A stretch of 64,000 nucleotides of DNA. It comes from Oscillospiraceae bacterium. GTDB lineage: Bacteria > Bacillota > Clostridia > Oscillospirales > Acutalibacteraceae. A program made the translations under genes and the position numbers. The stretch covers positions 30,677 to 94,676 of the forward strand of contig SVPC01000004.1 in assembly GCA_015066095.1 (NCBI GenBank), read 5' to 3'. This document shows positions 20,563 through 29,488 of this stretch, piece by piece. The notes below the pieces were generated by a model. It saw only the letters and a list, made by a program, of their open reading frames with translations, was not told the DNA's origin and searched no databases. Within the stretch, counting starts at the first letter, position 1. Every line of letters starts with the position of its first letter.

Positions 20563-20734
20563 ACATTTTCACACTCCGATTATATTCTTGCCTTAAAATA
20601 TAAAAAATAATCATCATCTTTCATACAATATATAATATGTAAAAAAAATCTTTCGGTGAGTGAGCTATGGTTAGATTTGCTTGTTGACTTTAAGCCCTTT
20701 AAAATGTATAATTTTAGTTAGAGGTGACTAACTT

Positions 20735-23203
20735 ATGCGCAAGTTTAATATAAAAGGTATGAGTTGTGCCGCTTGCAGTGCAAGGGTTGAAACGGCAGTA
20801 AATTCACTCGTTAATGTGCAAACCTGTACAGTGAATTTGCTTACAAATTCTATGGTTGTTACAGGAAAAGCCACAAATGAAGATATTATTGCTGCTGTGC
20901 AAAACGCAGGTTATTCTGCTTCACTTTTGGATGACGCGCATATTGAAGACACCAATACTTTAAAAGACACCCAAACACCCATTCTTAAACGCCGACTTAT
21001 CTATTCACTCGGCTTTTTGGCAGTTTTAATGTATATTTCGATGGGACACACAATGTGGGGCTTCCCCCTACCCCGTTTTATGCAAAACAATGTGCTTATA
21101 GCGGTTTTAGAAATGCTTTTGGCACTTACCGTAATGATAATAAATAGACAGTTTTTTATAAACGGTTTTAAGAGTATAATACACCGCGCACCCAATATGG
21201 ATACGCTTGTAAGTTTAGGCTCTGCGGCAGGGTTTGTTTATAGCACAGCAGTTGTTGTTATGATGATAAGCGGTAAAATCGACCTTTCCCACGCTTTACA
21301 CGATTTGTATTTCGAATCGTCGGCTATGATTTTAGCGCTCATAACCTTAGGCAAAATGTTGGAATCTCGTGCAAAAGGTAAAACCACAAACGCGCTCAAA
21401 AGCCTTATGGACTTATCACCTAAAACCGCTACTGTTATAAAAAATGGTAAAGAAATCATCATCACCATTGAACAAGTATCCATTGGTGATATTTTTATAG
21501 TAAAACCGGGTGAGAGTATAGCAGTTGACGGCATTGTTATAGATGGTTTCAGCGCGGTTGATGAATCAATGCTCAGCGGTGAAAGTATACCGATAGAAAA
21601 AAGTGTAAATTCAAAAGTTTCGGCAGGTACAATAAACCGCTCGGGCTTTTTAAAATGTAAAGCCGTAAAGGTTGGCAAAGACACCGCCATTTCACAAATA
21701 ATAAAAATGGTAAGTGATGCCGCTGCAACCAAAGCCCCTATTGCCAAGGTTGCAGATAAAATTTCAGGTATTTTTGTGCCGATAGTTCTTGGTATTGCAA
21801 TAATAACTATTGTCGTCTGGCTCATTTTAGGTCAAACAATAGGTTTTGCATTAGCGCGCGGAATTTCGGTATTGGTTATAAGTTGCCCTTGCGCTTTAGG
21901 TCTTGCTACCCCTGTTGCTATAATGGTAGGAAGCGGCAAAGGCGCTAAAAACGGTATTTTATTTAAAAACGCCATAGCGCTCGAACAAGCAGGCAAACTT
22001 ACCGCCGTAGCGCTTGATAAAACAGGCACCATAACCGAGGGAAAACCGTCTGTAACCGATATTGCGCCACTTGGCATTACCGAAACCGAACTTTTAAAAC
22101 TCGCCTTTTCGCTCGAAAAACATAGTGAACATCCCATTGCTAAAGCAATCGTCAACAAGGCAAAAGAAAACGGAATTGACTCATTCCCCATTTCGGAATT
22201 TAACACGGTTGCCGGTAACGGTCTTTACGGCAAAAATAATGACAGTATTTTAAAGGGCGGAAACCTATCTTTCATAGGCGATTGTGTGCCCACTGAATTC
22301 ATAAGTTTGTCTGAAAACTATGCAAACGAAGGCAAAACCCCTGTATTTTTCTCGAAAAATAGTACATTTTGCGGTGTTATTGCCGTAGCAGATACCATAA
22401 AGCCCGATAGCGCAAAAGCCGTAAAAGAGTTGCAAAATATGGGACTTTCAGTTATAATGATTACAGGAGATAACTCGCACACCGCAAATGCGCTTGGCAA
22501 AGCCGTGGGTGTAGACGAAATATATTCCGAAATCTTGCCTGACGGAAAGCAAAAAATCATTTGGGCACTTAAACAAAAAAACACCGTAGCAATGGTTGGC
22601 GACGGCGTTAATGATGCCCCTGCGCTCGCCTGTGCCGATATTGGCATAGCCATTGGCTCGGGTACAGATGTTGCTATTGACTCAGCAGATATAGTTCTTA
22701 TGAAGAACTCTCTATTAGATGTTAGCGCCGCAATCCGTTTATCACGCGCAACATTAAAAATTATTCATCAAAATCTATTTTGGGCTTTTTTATACAACTG
22801 TCTAGGAATTCCTTTAGCAGCAGGTGTGTTTATTTCACTTCTCGGTTGGCAGTTAAACCCAATGTTTGGCGCCGCCGCTATGAGTCTTTCATCTTTTTGC
22901 GTGGTATCAAATGCTTTAAGACTTAATTTATTCGATATATTAAGCAATAAAAAAGACAAGAAAATTAAATTTAAGGAGAAACAACAAATGTCGGTTAAGA
23001 CTACCTTAAAAATTGACGGTATGATGTGTCCTCACTGTGAAGCACGCGTTAAAGATGTATTACAGAACCTGGACGGCGTACTTTCAGCGGAAGTCAGCCA
23101 CAAGGACGGCACTGCCATTGTCGAAAGTAATAAAGAAATCGACCAACTTTTAAAACAGACTGTCGAAAATCAAGGATATAAAGTAACAGACTTAATAAAA
23201 TAA
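20735..23203 (+). CDS. copA: Copper-translocating P1B-type ATPase with N- and C-terminal HMA domains
   Basis: GMSCAACSARVE HMA, SCPCALGLATP, DKTGTITEGKP, C-terminal GMMCPHCEARV HMA. Confidence 0.95.
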   Translation: MRKFNIKGMSCAACSARVETAVNSLVNVQTCTVNLLTNSMVVTGKATNEDIIAAVQNAGYSASLLDDAHIEDTNTLKDTQTPILKRRLIYSLGFLAVLMYISMGHTMWGFPLPRFMQNNVLIAVLEMLLALTVMIINRQFFINGFKSIIHRAPNMDTLVSLGSAAGFVYSTAVVVMMISGKIDLSHALHDLYFESSAMILALITLGKMLESRAKGKTTNALKSLMDLSPKTATVIKNGKEIIITIEQVSIGDIFIVKPGESIAVDGIVIDGFSAVDESMLSGESIPIEKSVNSKVSAGTINRSGFLKCKAVKVGKDTAISQIIKMVSDAAATKAPIAKVADKISGIFVPIVLGIAIITIVVWLILGQTIGFALARGISVLVISCPCALGLATPVAIMVGSGKGAKNGILFKNAIALEQAGKLTAVALDKTGTITEGKPSVTDIAPLGITETELLKLAFSLEKHSEHPIAKAIVNKAKENGIDSFPISEFNTVAGNGLYGKNNDSILKGGNLSFIGDCVPTEFISLSENYANEGKTPVFFSKNSTFCGVIAVADTIKPDSAKAVKELQNMGLSVIMITGDNSHTANALGKAVGVDEIYSEILPDGKQKIIWALKQKNTVAMVGDGVNDAPALACADIGIAIGSGTDVAIDSADIVLMKNSLLDVSAAIRLSRATLKIIHQNLFWAFLYNCLGIPLAAGVFISLLGWQLNPMFGAAAMSLSSFCVVSNALRLNLFDILSNKKDKKIKFKEKQQMSVKTTLKIDGMMCPHCEARVKDVLQNLDGVLSAEVSHKDGTAIVESNKEIDQLLKQTVENQGYKVTDLIK
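22988..23203 (+). CDS. copZ: Possible internally initiated CopZ-like copper chaperone, in frame with copA
   Basis: AAGGAGAAACAACAAATG inside copA, in frame (22988-20735 = 751 codons); encodes the 71-aa HMA MSVKTTLKIDGMMCPHCEARV...TDLIK. Confidence 0.5.
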   Translation: MSVKTTLKIDGMMCPHCEARVKDVLQNLDGVLSAEVSHKDGTAIVESNKEIDQLLKQTVENQGYKVTDLIK

Positions 23204-23216
23204 ACGGAGTGAAAAT

Positions 23217-26120
23217 ATGCTAAATTTCAAAAAAACTTTAACAATTTTTCTTACGCTTATCTTACTTTTAAGTACCATACCATTGGTTTCGCTTACCGCT
23301 TCTGCCGAAACGGTTAAGATGGGTTATATTTTTGAAACTGATGTAAATATCAGAAAGGATGCTACCACATCTTCCGGCGTAGTTGCCAATGTATCAAAAT
23401 GGAATGTTGCTATCATAGGCACAAAAAACGATACACAATCCACCAAAAACACGTCAACAGGCAAAACCTATGTATGGTATAAAATATCTTACACATCACA
23501 ATCAAAAACTATCACGGGTTATGTGCGTGAAGACCTTATAAAGGTTACTGAGTACACACTCGACCCCGAGTTTAAAGAAACACTTTCAGCCTTTCCTGAA
23601 AGTTACCATAACGATTTAATATTACTCCACGCAATGTATCCAAAATGGCAGTTTATAGCCGATGAAGTAAGTAATTCTTTATCACAAGCAGTTGCATTAC
23701 AGGATAGTGAATATACAAAACTTGTTGAAACAAGTTATAATTCTTGGCGTTCTATGAGAAATAAATGTTTTAACTGGTCTACGGGCAAGTTTATCACCAC
23801 CGACGGCGGTCGCTATGGTGCTTCGCGCGAAGTTATATCATATTATATGGACCCACGCAATTTCCTTAACGCTAACGATGTATATATCTATATGATGCAG
23901 TCGTTTGATGCTACTACCCAAACAGTCGCAGGTGTACAACAAATAATTGACGGCTCATTTATTGAAGGAAAAGTAGCCGATAAAAATGACACATACTATG
24001 GCAAAACCTATGCAGAAGTTATTTATTATGCCGGAAGAAAATCAGGCGTAAATGCTTATGTTTTGGCTTCCACCATTATACAAGAACACGGCAAAAGCGG
24101 TACAACTTTAAGTAAAGGCACAACTTATAATAATAAAACCGTTTACAATTTCTTCAATTACGGTGCAAGCGGTAAAACATTGTCACAAATAATCGCAAAC
24201 GGTGCAAAATATGCTTATGACGAAGAATGGTTCACCCCAAGCGCTTCCATAATAGGTGGTGCTACAAAGTACGGAAAAAATTATATTAACAGTGAACAAG
24301 ACCATTACCAAAATACATATTTTTATAAAAATTATAATGTATTAACCCCCGATAGAACTTGGCACCAATACGCACAAAATGTTGCCGATTCGTTAAGTTC
24401 TTCACGCGGTCTTCAAAAAACCTATTCCGACCTTAAAAATATTGCTTTGAAGTTCCGTATACCGGTTTACACATCACTCCCCAGTAAGGTTTCGGCATTA
24501 CCTGCACAAAACAGCAATTATAATAACTATTATTTTGATGAAATAAAGGCCACAGGACTCTCCCCTGCTTTTAACCGCTACACTTACAATTACACATTAA
24601 ATGTTAGCGATAATATGTTGGTGACTTTAAAACTACCACAAGGCGCCACCTATGCAGGTGATTATACTTTCCCCTTAACAGTCGGCAAAAATACTGTCAC
24701 CCTAAAAATAAAATCACAAACAGGCTATACTAATAGTTATAAAATTACAGTAAACGCCACCAAAGCGGCCACCCTTACTGTTACCGAAAACTCTACCGAC
24801 TTAGTACAAGAATCTGACGGAAAATACTACTATTATGTAAACGGTGTCAAATCTACTGCTACAGGTGTTGTGGACTATCAAGGCAAAAAGATTTATATAC
24901 GCAACGGTATATTCACGGGCAAAAGCGGCATTATCACCTTCCAAGGCAAAAAGATGTATATCAATAAAGGCTACTTTACAGGCGTTTCAGAGGTTGTCAC
25001 TATTGGCGACAAGACAATGTATTTCAACAAAGGTTACTTCACAGGAGCCAGCGGTATCATTACTTACGAAGGTCAAAAGATGTACATCAATAAGGGTTAC
25101 TGGACTGGTGCCAGCGGTATCATCACATACCAAGATAAAAAATGGTATATTGATGAGGGTTACTGGACAGGCGCTACCGAGGTTGTAACCTATCAAGATA
25201 AAATCACTTACATTGACGGTGGATATTTTACAGGCGTTTCAGAGGTTGTCACCATTGGCGACAAGACAATGTATTTCAACAAAGGTTACTTCACCGGTGC
25301 CAGCGGTGTTATAACATTCCAAGGCAAGAAGATGTATATAAATAAAGGTTATTTCACCGGTGCTAGCGGATTTGCCACCTATCAAAATAAAAAAGCGTAT
25401 TTCGATAAAGGTATCTTTACAGGCGCTACCGAGCTTATAACCCACCAAGAAAAGACCATGTACATTGAAAATGGGTTCTTTACAGGTGTGACAGGTGTTT
25501 TCAATTATCAAGATAAAGTGATATACATCAATCACGGCTACTTCACGGGTGCCAGCGGTGTTATTACTTACCAAGACAAAAAGATGTACATTGACAAAGG
25601 ATACTTTACAGGCGCTACCGAAGTTATAACCTATAAAGACAAGACAATGTACATTGACGGTGGATACTTTACAGGTGTTTCAGAAGTTGCCACTATCGGT
25701 GACAAGACAATGTATTTTAACAAGGGCTACTTTACGGGTGCCAGTGGTATAGTCACCTATAACGGCAAAAAAATGTACATTAACAAAGGCTACTTCACAG
25801 GTGCCAGCGGTATCGTTACTTACCAAAATAAAAAATGCTATATTGACAATGGTTACTGGACAGGTGTTAGCGGCATCTACACTTACAAAGATAAAACCGT
25901 GTATATAAACAAAGGTTATTTCACAGGAGCCAGTGGTATTATCACTTATAGGGGCAAGAAAATGTATATAAACAAAGGTTACTTTACGGGTGCCAGCGGT
26001 ATAGTTACCCATAACGGTAAAAAAGTGTATATCAATGAAGGTATTTGGGATACTTCATACACAGGCAAAATAACAATAGGCACTAAAACCTATAACATTA
26101 AAAATGGAATTGTAGTATAA
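23217..26120 (+). CDS. Secreted SH3b/glucosaminidase autolysin-like protein with 21-aa C-terminal repeats
   Basis: Signal peptide; SH3b-like region; glucosaminidase-like central domain (ASTIIQEHGKSGTTL); cadherin-like segment; repeated GYFTGASGIITYQGKKMYINK units. Confidence 0.85.
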   Translation: MLNFKKTLTIFLTLILLLSTIPLVSLTASAETVKMGYIFETDVNIRKDATTSSGVVANVSKWNVAIIGTKNDTQSTKNTSTGKTYVWYKISYTSQSKTITGYVREDLIKVTEYTLDPEFKETLSAFPESYHNDLILLHAMYPKWQFIADEVSNSLSQAVALQDSEYTKLVETSYNSWRSMRNKCFNWSTGKFITTDGGRYGASREVISYYMDPRNFLNANDVYIYMMQSFDATTQTVAGVQQIIDGSFIEGKVADKNDTYYGKTYAEVIYYAGRKSGVNAYVLASTIIQEHGKSGTTLSKGTTYNNKTVYNFFNYGASGKTLSQIIANGAKYAYDEEWFTPSASIIGGATKYGKNYINSEQDHYQNTYFYKNYNVLTPDRTWHQYAQNVADSLSSSRGLQKTYSDLKNIALKFRIPVYTSLPSKVSALPAQNSNYNNYYFDEIKATGLSPAFNRYTYNYTLNVSDNMLVTLKLPQGATYAGDYTFPLTVGKNTVTLKIKSQTGYTNSYKITVNATKAATLTVTENSTDLVQESDGKYYYYVNGVKSTATGVVDYQGKKIYIRNGIFTGKSGIITFQGKKMYINKGYFTGVSEVVTIGDKTMYFNKGYFTGASGIITYEGQKMYINKGYWTGASGIITYQDKKWYIDEGYWTGATEVVTYQDKITYIDGGYFTGVSEVVTIGDKTMYFNKGYFTGASGVITFQGKKMYINKGYFTGASGFATYQNKKAYFDKGIFTGATELITHQEKTMYIENGFFTGVTGVFNYQDKVIYINHGYFTGASGVITYQDKKMYIDKGYFTGATEVITYKDKTMYIDGGYFTGVSEVATIGDKTMYFNKGYFTGASGIVTYNGKKMYINKGYFTGASGIVTYQNKKCYIDNGYWTGVSGIYTYKDKTVYINKGYFTGASGIITYRGKKMYINKGYFTGASGIVTHNGKKVYINEGIWDTSYTGKITIGTKTYNIKNGIVV
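24909..26042 (+). repeat. 18 consecutive 63-bp (21-aa) coding repeats
   Basis: Unit consensus YFTGASGIITYQDKKMYINKG, counted by reading the translation. Confidence 0.92.
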
Positions 26121-26123
26121 AAC

Positions 26124-26155
26124 AAAAAACTCTCGTAAAAACGAGAGTTTTTTGT
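26124..26155. terminator. Intrinsic terminator
   Basis: AAAAAACTCTCGtaaaaaCGAGAGTTTTTT. Confidence 0.85.
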
Positions 26156-26177
26156 TTTATAAAGTAAATCTCTTTAT

Positions 26178-27356
26178 TTATTCAAATAATACTCCTGCAG
26201 CTTTAAGTGTATTTTGCAGTTCTTTAACATTAAGTGTAGTAGCATCTGTTCCGTTTTTAACACAAAGTGCCGCCGCGGTTCCTGTAACCTCACCGGTAAA
26301 AGCAGCAACAGGAATAACACGAGTTATCTCCCAACCTGTCCCCGTTGCACTGATTATTCTACCTGCAGCATAAAGATTTGGCACCATTTTATTGTAAAGA
26401 GTGGTATAAGGCAATTGAAAACGTCTGCCAAGGCCAGATTTACGAAAATCATTAAACGAGCCAACCGAATTTTCCGGCTTTACGCCATCTTCATTTCCCA
26501 AAAACTCCGACTCACCTATAATTCGGCGAATCTTACGGTACTGTGGCATACCTGGCAAGGTCATAATTTCACGACTTTCCTTATCTTCTGTCTTAAGTCG
26601 GTCAATCAAAACATTGGCGCCCCATGTCATATACTGTGTAACATCTTCGGCAGTAACGCCGTGCAAGTCCTTGTATTTTTCATAAGAGCCGTCCTTACTA
26701 CGAACATAACGACATTCACGCGCGGCGCAGAAATTACCGGTTTGCGACAATTCGTCAACATCTTCCTTGTTAAGTTCAAGAACCAAATATGAAAAAACAT
26801 TGTCACCCACCTCGGTAGGCACCCCTGCGCGATGGCATATTGTGGCGTTACCTGTAGCATCAATAACCATTTTTGCAGGATAAAGTTCACTACCTGCAAC
26901 AGTTTCAACCACGATTCCTGTGATTCTATCGTTTTCCATTACCGGATATGTCGCTAATGTATCAAAAAGCAAACTTACATTATTTTGCTCTAAATAATTA
27001 ACTAAAGCAGATGCAAAAATATTTGGTGAAAAACGTGTTGCATAGCGCTCGTGACGAATAGGGTATATACCCTTACCTCCCCAATGTTTAGGTAAACTTT
27101 CAAAACCGTATTTTATAGAAAGATGAAGAAGTTCCTCGGCAATACCGGCTATCATCTGCTTTCCCTCACCGTCACAAAGAGGTTCGTACCAATTTATAAT
27201 ACCAAGTGTAGCAAGACCGCCTAACATACATGTTTTTTCCAAAAGCAGGGTCTTTGCACCATTACGAGACGCCGCAACCGCTGCCGCAACGCCAGCAATA
27301 CCTCCGCCTACAACTATGACGTCATATGCTGTCTTTTGTGTCAACTTAATATCCAT
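26178..27356 (-). CDS. FAD-dependent oxidoreductase
   Basis: DVIVVGGGIAGVAAAVAASRNGAKTLLLEK Rossmann motif; C-terminal LYAAGRIISATG. ATG at 27356 follows GGAGG-like SD. Confidence 0.9.
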   Translation of the reverse strand: MDIKLTQKTAYDVIVVGGGIAGVAAAVAASRNGAKTLLLEKTCMLGGLATLGIINWYEPLCDGEGKQMIAGIAEELLHLSIKYGFESLPKHWGGKGIYPIRHERYATRFSPNIFASALVNYLEQNNVSLLFDTLATYPVMENDRITGIVVETVAGSELYPAKMVIDATGNATICHRAGVPTEVGDNVFSYLVLELNKEDVDELSQTGNFCAARECRYVRSKDGSYEKYKDLHGVTAEDVTQYMTWGANVLIDRLKTEDKESREIMTLPGMPQYRKIRRIIGESEFLGNEDGVKPENSVGSFNDFRKSGLGRRFQLPYTTLYNKMVPNLYAAGRIISATGTGWEITRVIPVAAFTGEVTGTAAALCVKNGTDATTLNVKELQNTLKAAGVLFE

Positions 27357-27431
27357 ACAACTTCCTCCAAAAAATCGTATATTATTCACAAACATTATAC
27401 ATAAAGTGAAATGCAAAGTCAACTTGAAAAT

Positions 27432-27723
27432 GTTCGAATCCCTATTGTCATAAAAATCAAAAGAGAGCAACATCTTCGATGTCACTCTCTTTTAATTGGC
27501 ACGCTGAAAGGGATAAATCCGCTTCGCGTATTCCCTGCTCGACGACCCAAAGGCTTTGCCTTTCGGTACCCGTCTTCGCACCACTACGCTACAAAACAGT
27601 TATTTAAACTGTTTTGCTTAACGCTTCGTGCCCTCTCAGGGTTCGAATCCCTATTATCATGAAAATCAAAAAAGAGCAACATCTTCGATGTCACTCTCTT
27701 TTAATTGGCACGCTGAAAGGGAT
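27432..27723 (-). repeat. Two 83-bp direct repeat copies (27432-27514 and 27641-27723), 209 bp apart, each with a tRNA-Arg 3' tail and terminator
   Basis: gttcgaatccctattRtcatRaaaatcaaaaRagagcaacatcttcgatgtcactctcttttaattggcacgctgaaagggat occurs twice. Confidence 0.9.
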
Positions 27724-27782
27724 TCGAACCCCCGACCCTCTGCTTAGAAGGCAGATGCTCTATCCAACTGAGCTATCAGCGC
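27706..27782 (-). tRNA. tRNA-Arg (anticodon TCT)
   Basis: GCGCTGATAGCTCAGTTGGATAGAGCATCTGCCTTCTAAGCAGAGGGTCGGGGGTTCGAATCCCTTTCAGCGTGCCA; cloverleaf, encoded CCA. Confidence 0.97.
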
Positions 27783-27848
27783 ATAACTGCATTTTCCACA
27801 GCAAATGGTATTATACCATAGCATATAAAAATAATCAAGTATTTTTTA

Positions 27849-27876
27849 AAAAATCCCCGAAAAAATTCGGGGATTT
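27849..27876 (-). terminator. Intrinsic terminator after the SPQTF surface protein gene
   Basis: AAATCCCCGAAaaaaTTCGGGGATTTT. Confidence 0.75.
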
Positions 27877-27886
27877 TACGTTTCAA

Positions 27887-28468
27887 TTAAGCCTTAACTT
27901 TTTTAGTAACAAATATAACAGCCATAGCCATAACTGCTATCATCATTACATAAATTGTAGCATCGAATGTTTGGGGAGAAAGAACATCATTTTCTTTTTC
28001 TACTTTAGTTGCTGTTTTGCCATCAGTAACAAGAGCCATTTTGTCATATTTTTCATCCAATTCAAAAACAACCTTGCCATCCTTAACGGTAGGCTCTACT
28101 GCAACAGTTTCTTTGCCTTTTTGAAGCATTACAAAAACTTTAGAAGACTTAGAAATACCTAAAACATCCAAAGTGACAGTAAGCGGATATTCAGGTTTAC
28201 CATCAACCTCAACTTCAAAATGACCTACAACTTTTAATGTAGAATCTTTTTCTTCATCCTTAAGGCCCTGTAAAGTATTATAAAAGTTCTTATTTACTTT
28301 ACCGTCAATCTTTTCAAACTTAATTAAAGCCTCTTTGTCATTTGCATCAGTAGCAGTTACGCCCGAAATTACACCCTGTGCTTCGGGTGAAGAAGCAGCA
28401 AAAGCAACACATACACTAGCCGAAACAACCAATACCACAGTCAATAAAAACGCCAATACCTTTTTCAT
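27887..28468 (-). CDS. Secreted protein with C-terminal sorting-signal-like tail (SPQTF-TM-KKVKA)
   Basis: Signal peptide MKKVLAFLLTVVLVVSASVCVAFAAS; C-terminus NDVLSPQTFDATIYVMMIAVMAMAVIFVTKKVKA. Confidence 0.75.
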   Translation of the reverse strand: MKKVLAFLLTVVLVVSASVCVAFAASSPEAQGVISGVTATDANDKEALIKFEKIDGKVNKNFYNTLQGLKDEEKDSTLKVVGHFEVEVDGKPEYPLTVTLDVLGISKSSKVFVMLQKGKETVAVEPTVKDGKVVFELDEKYDKMALVTDGKTATKVEKENDVLSPQTFDATIYVMMIAVMAMAVIFVTKKVKA

Positions 28469-28483
28469 ATTATATTTCTCCTT

Positions 28484-29488
28484 TTAGTTTGTTTTTATAT
28501 AAAATAAATTTAAAACCGTTTCAAATAGGGCTTGTTCATCCACCTCAAAGGTTTCATACAAGCCGTCAAAACCGCTTTGACCTTTTATAGAGTTCATTTT
28601 AAATTCAGCCGCTGCCATTTCGGTGGCAAGAAAAGCCACTTGAGAAGCATCAATATCGGTAACAGAGTTTTTAGAAAGTTTTTTATACATATCAATAGGC
28701 AAAGATAAATCTTTTTTAAATGCTTTCTTTGCCGAATCAACAAAACTTGAGATAAACACCTTTTGCCGTTCCAACCGCGGGGCATGGGTTTCTCCCCTGT
28801 ACTGAATAAACTTAAGCGCCTTATCACCGTTAAGTTTAACCTTTTTGCCTTTAGTCCAATTTTTTTGTGCTTCAGTCATATCATCGGGTATTACAATCTC
28901 TACACCGCCTACCGAATCTACAATTTCATCAATAGAATCCATAAACAAAGTGTAGTATGCATTTATAGGAACATTGTAAAGCAAACGCGAAACCGCTTTA
29001 CAAGTTAGTTTTGAAGAATCTTTATCATTCTTGCCATACACATAAGACAAACAAATCTGCGCGTTATCGCTACCCATGAATTCATTATTCATATCGTAAA
29101 TATCGATATCTGCCAAAGTATTACGTGAAATTGCTAAAACATTAAACTTATTAGTCTTAGTATCAATGGACAAAAGATACAAAGCGTCGGCCTGACGGTC
29201 TTTCTTATCTTTTATATTAGCCTTATCAACACCTATAAACAGGATATTTATAACATTTTCATTATAAACGTAGCCTTGTCCGTTATGAAAAACCTCAGCG
29301 CTATCACCATAAGCATCGTCTTCTGACAGACCGCTATCGGTAAAACTTAATTCTTCTCGCAGCCTTGCCTCTCCTATTTTTACAAAGGCAAAAACACCGC
29401 CGCCGATACTCAACAGTACGCAAAGGATGATACTTATTATAATTATTAGTTTTTTATGTTTTAGCGGTTTATTGGTTTTGGCTGTCAT
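28484..29488 (-). CDS. LytR-CpsA-Psr (LCP) family protein
   Basis: INILFIGVDK, RQADALYLLSIDTKTNKFNVLAISRNTL, Arg-rich RGETHAPRLERQKVF typical of LCP proteins. Confidence 0.9.
   Translation of the reverse strand: MTAKTNKPLKHKKLIIIISIILCVLLSIGGGVFAFVKIGEARLREELSFTDSGLSEDDAYGDSAEVFHNGQGYVYNENVINILFIGVDKANIKDKKDRQADALYLLSIDTKTNKFNVLAISRNTLADIDIYDMNNEFMGSDNAQICLSYVYGKNDKDSSKLTCKAVSRLLYNVPINAYYTLFMDSIDEIVDSVGGVEIVIPDDMTEAQKNWTKGKKVKLNGDKALKFIQYRGETHAPRLERQKVFISSFVDSAKKAFKKDLSLPIDMYKKLSKNSVTDIDASQVAFLATEMAAAEFKMNSIKGQSGFDGLYETFEVDEQALFETVLNLFYIKTN

Noticed and set aside
24987-26012. Three minus-strand ORFs (24987, 25239, 25680) that resemble one another
   Set aside because: Antisense shadows of the 63-bp repeat array; similarity is a by-product of the repeat.
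27411-27662. 83-aa ORF over the duplicated region
   Set aside because: Shares the same repeat as the antisense-tRNA ORF; no SD and no recognisable protein family.
27614-28162. 182-aa ORF with KGIRTPDPLLRRQMLYPTELSA
   Set aside because: Classic spurious translation antisense to a tRNA; overlaps tRNA-Arg, a terminator and the 3' end of the SPQTF gene.
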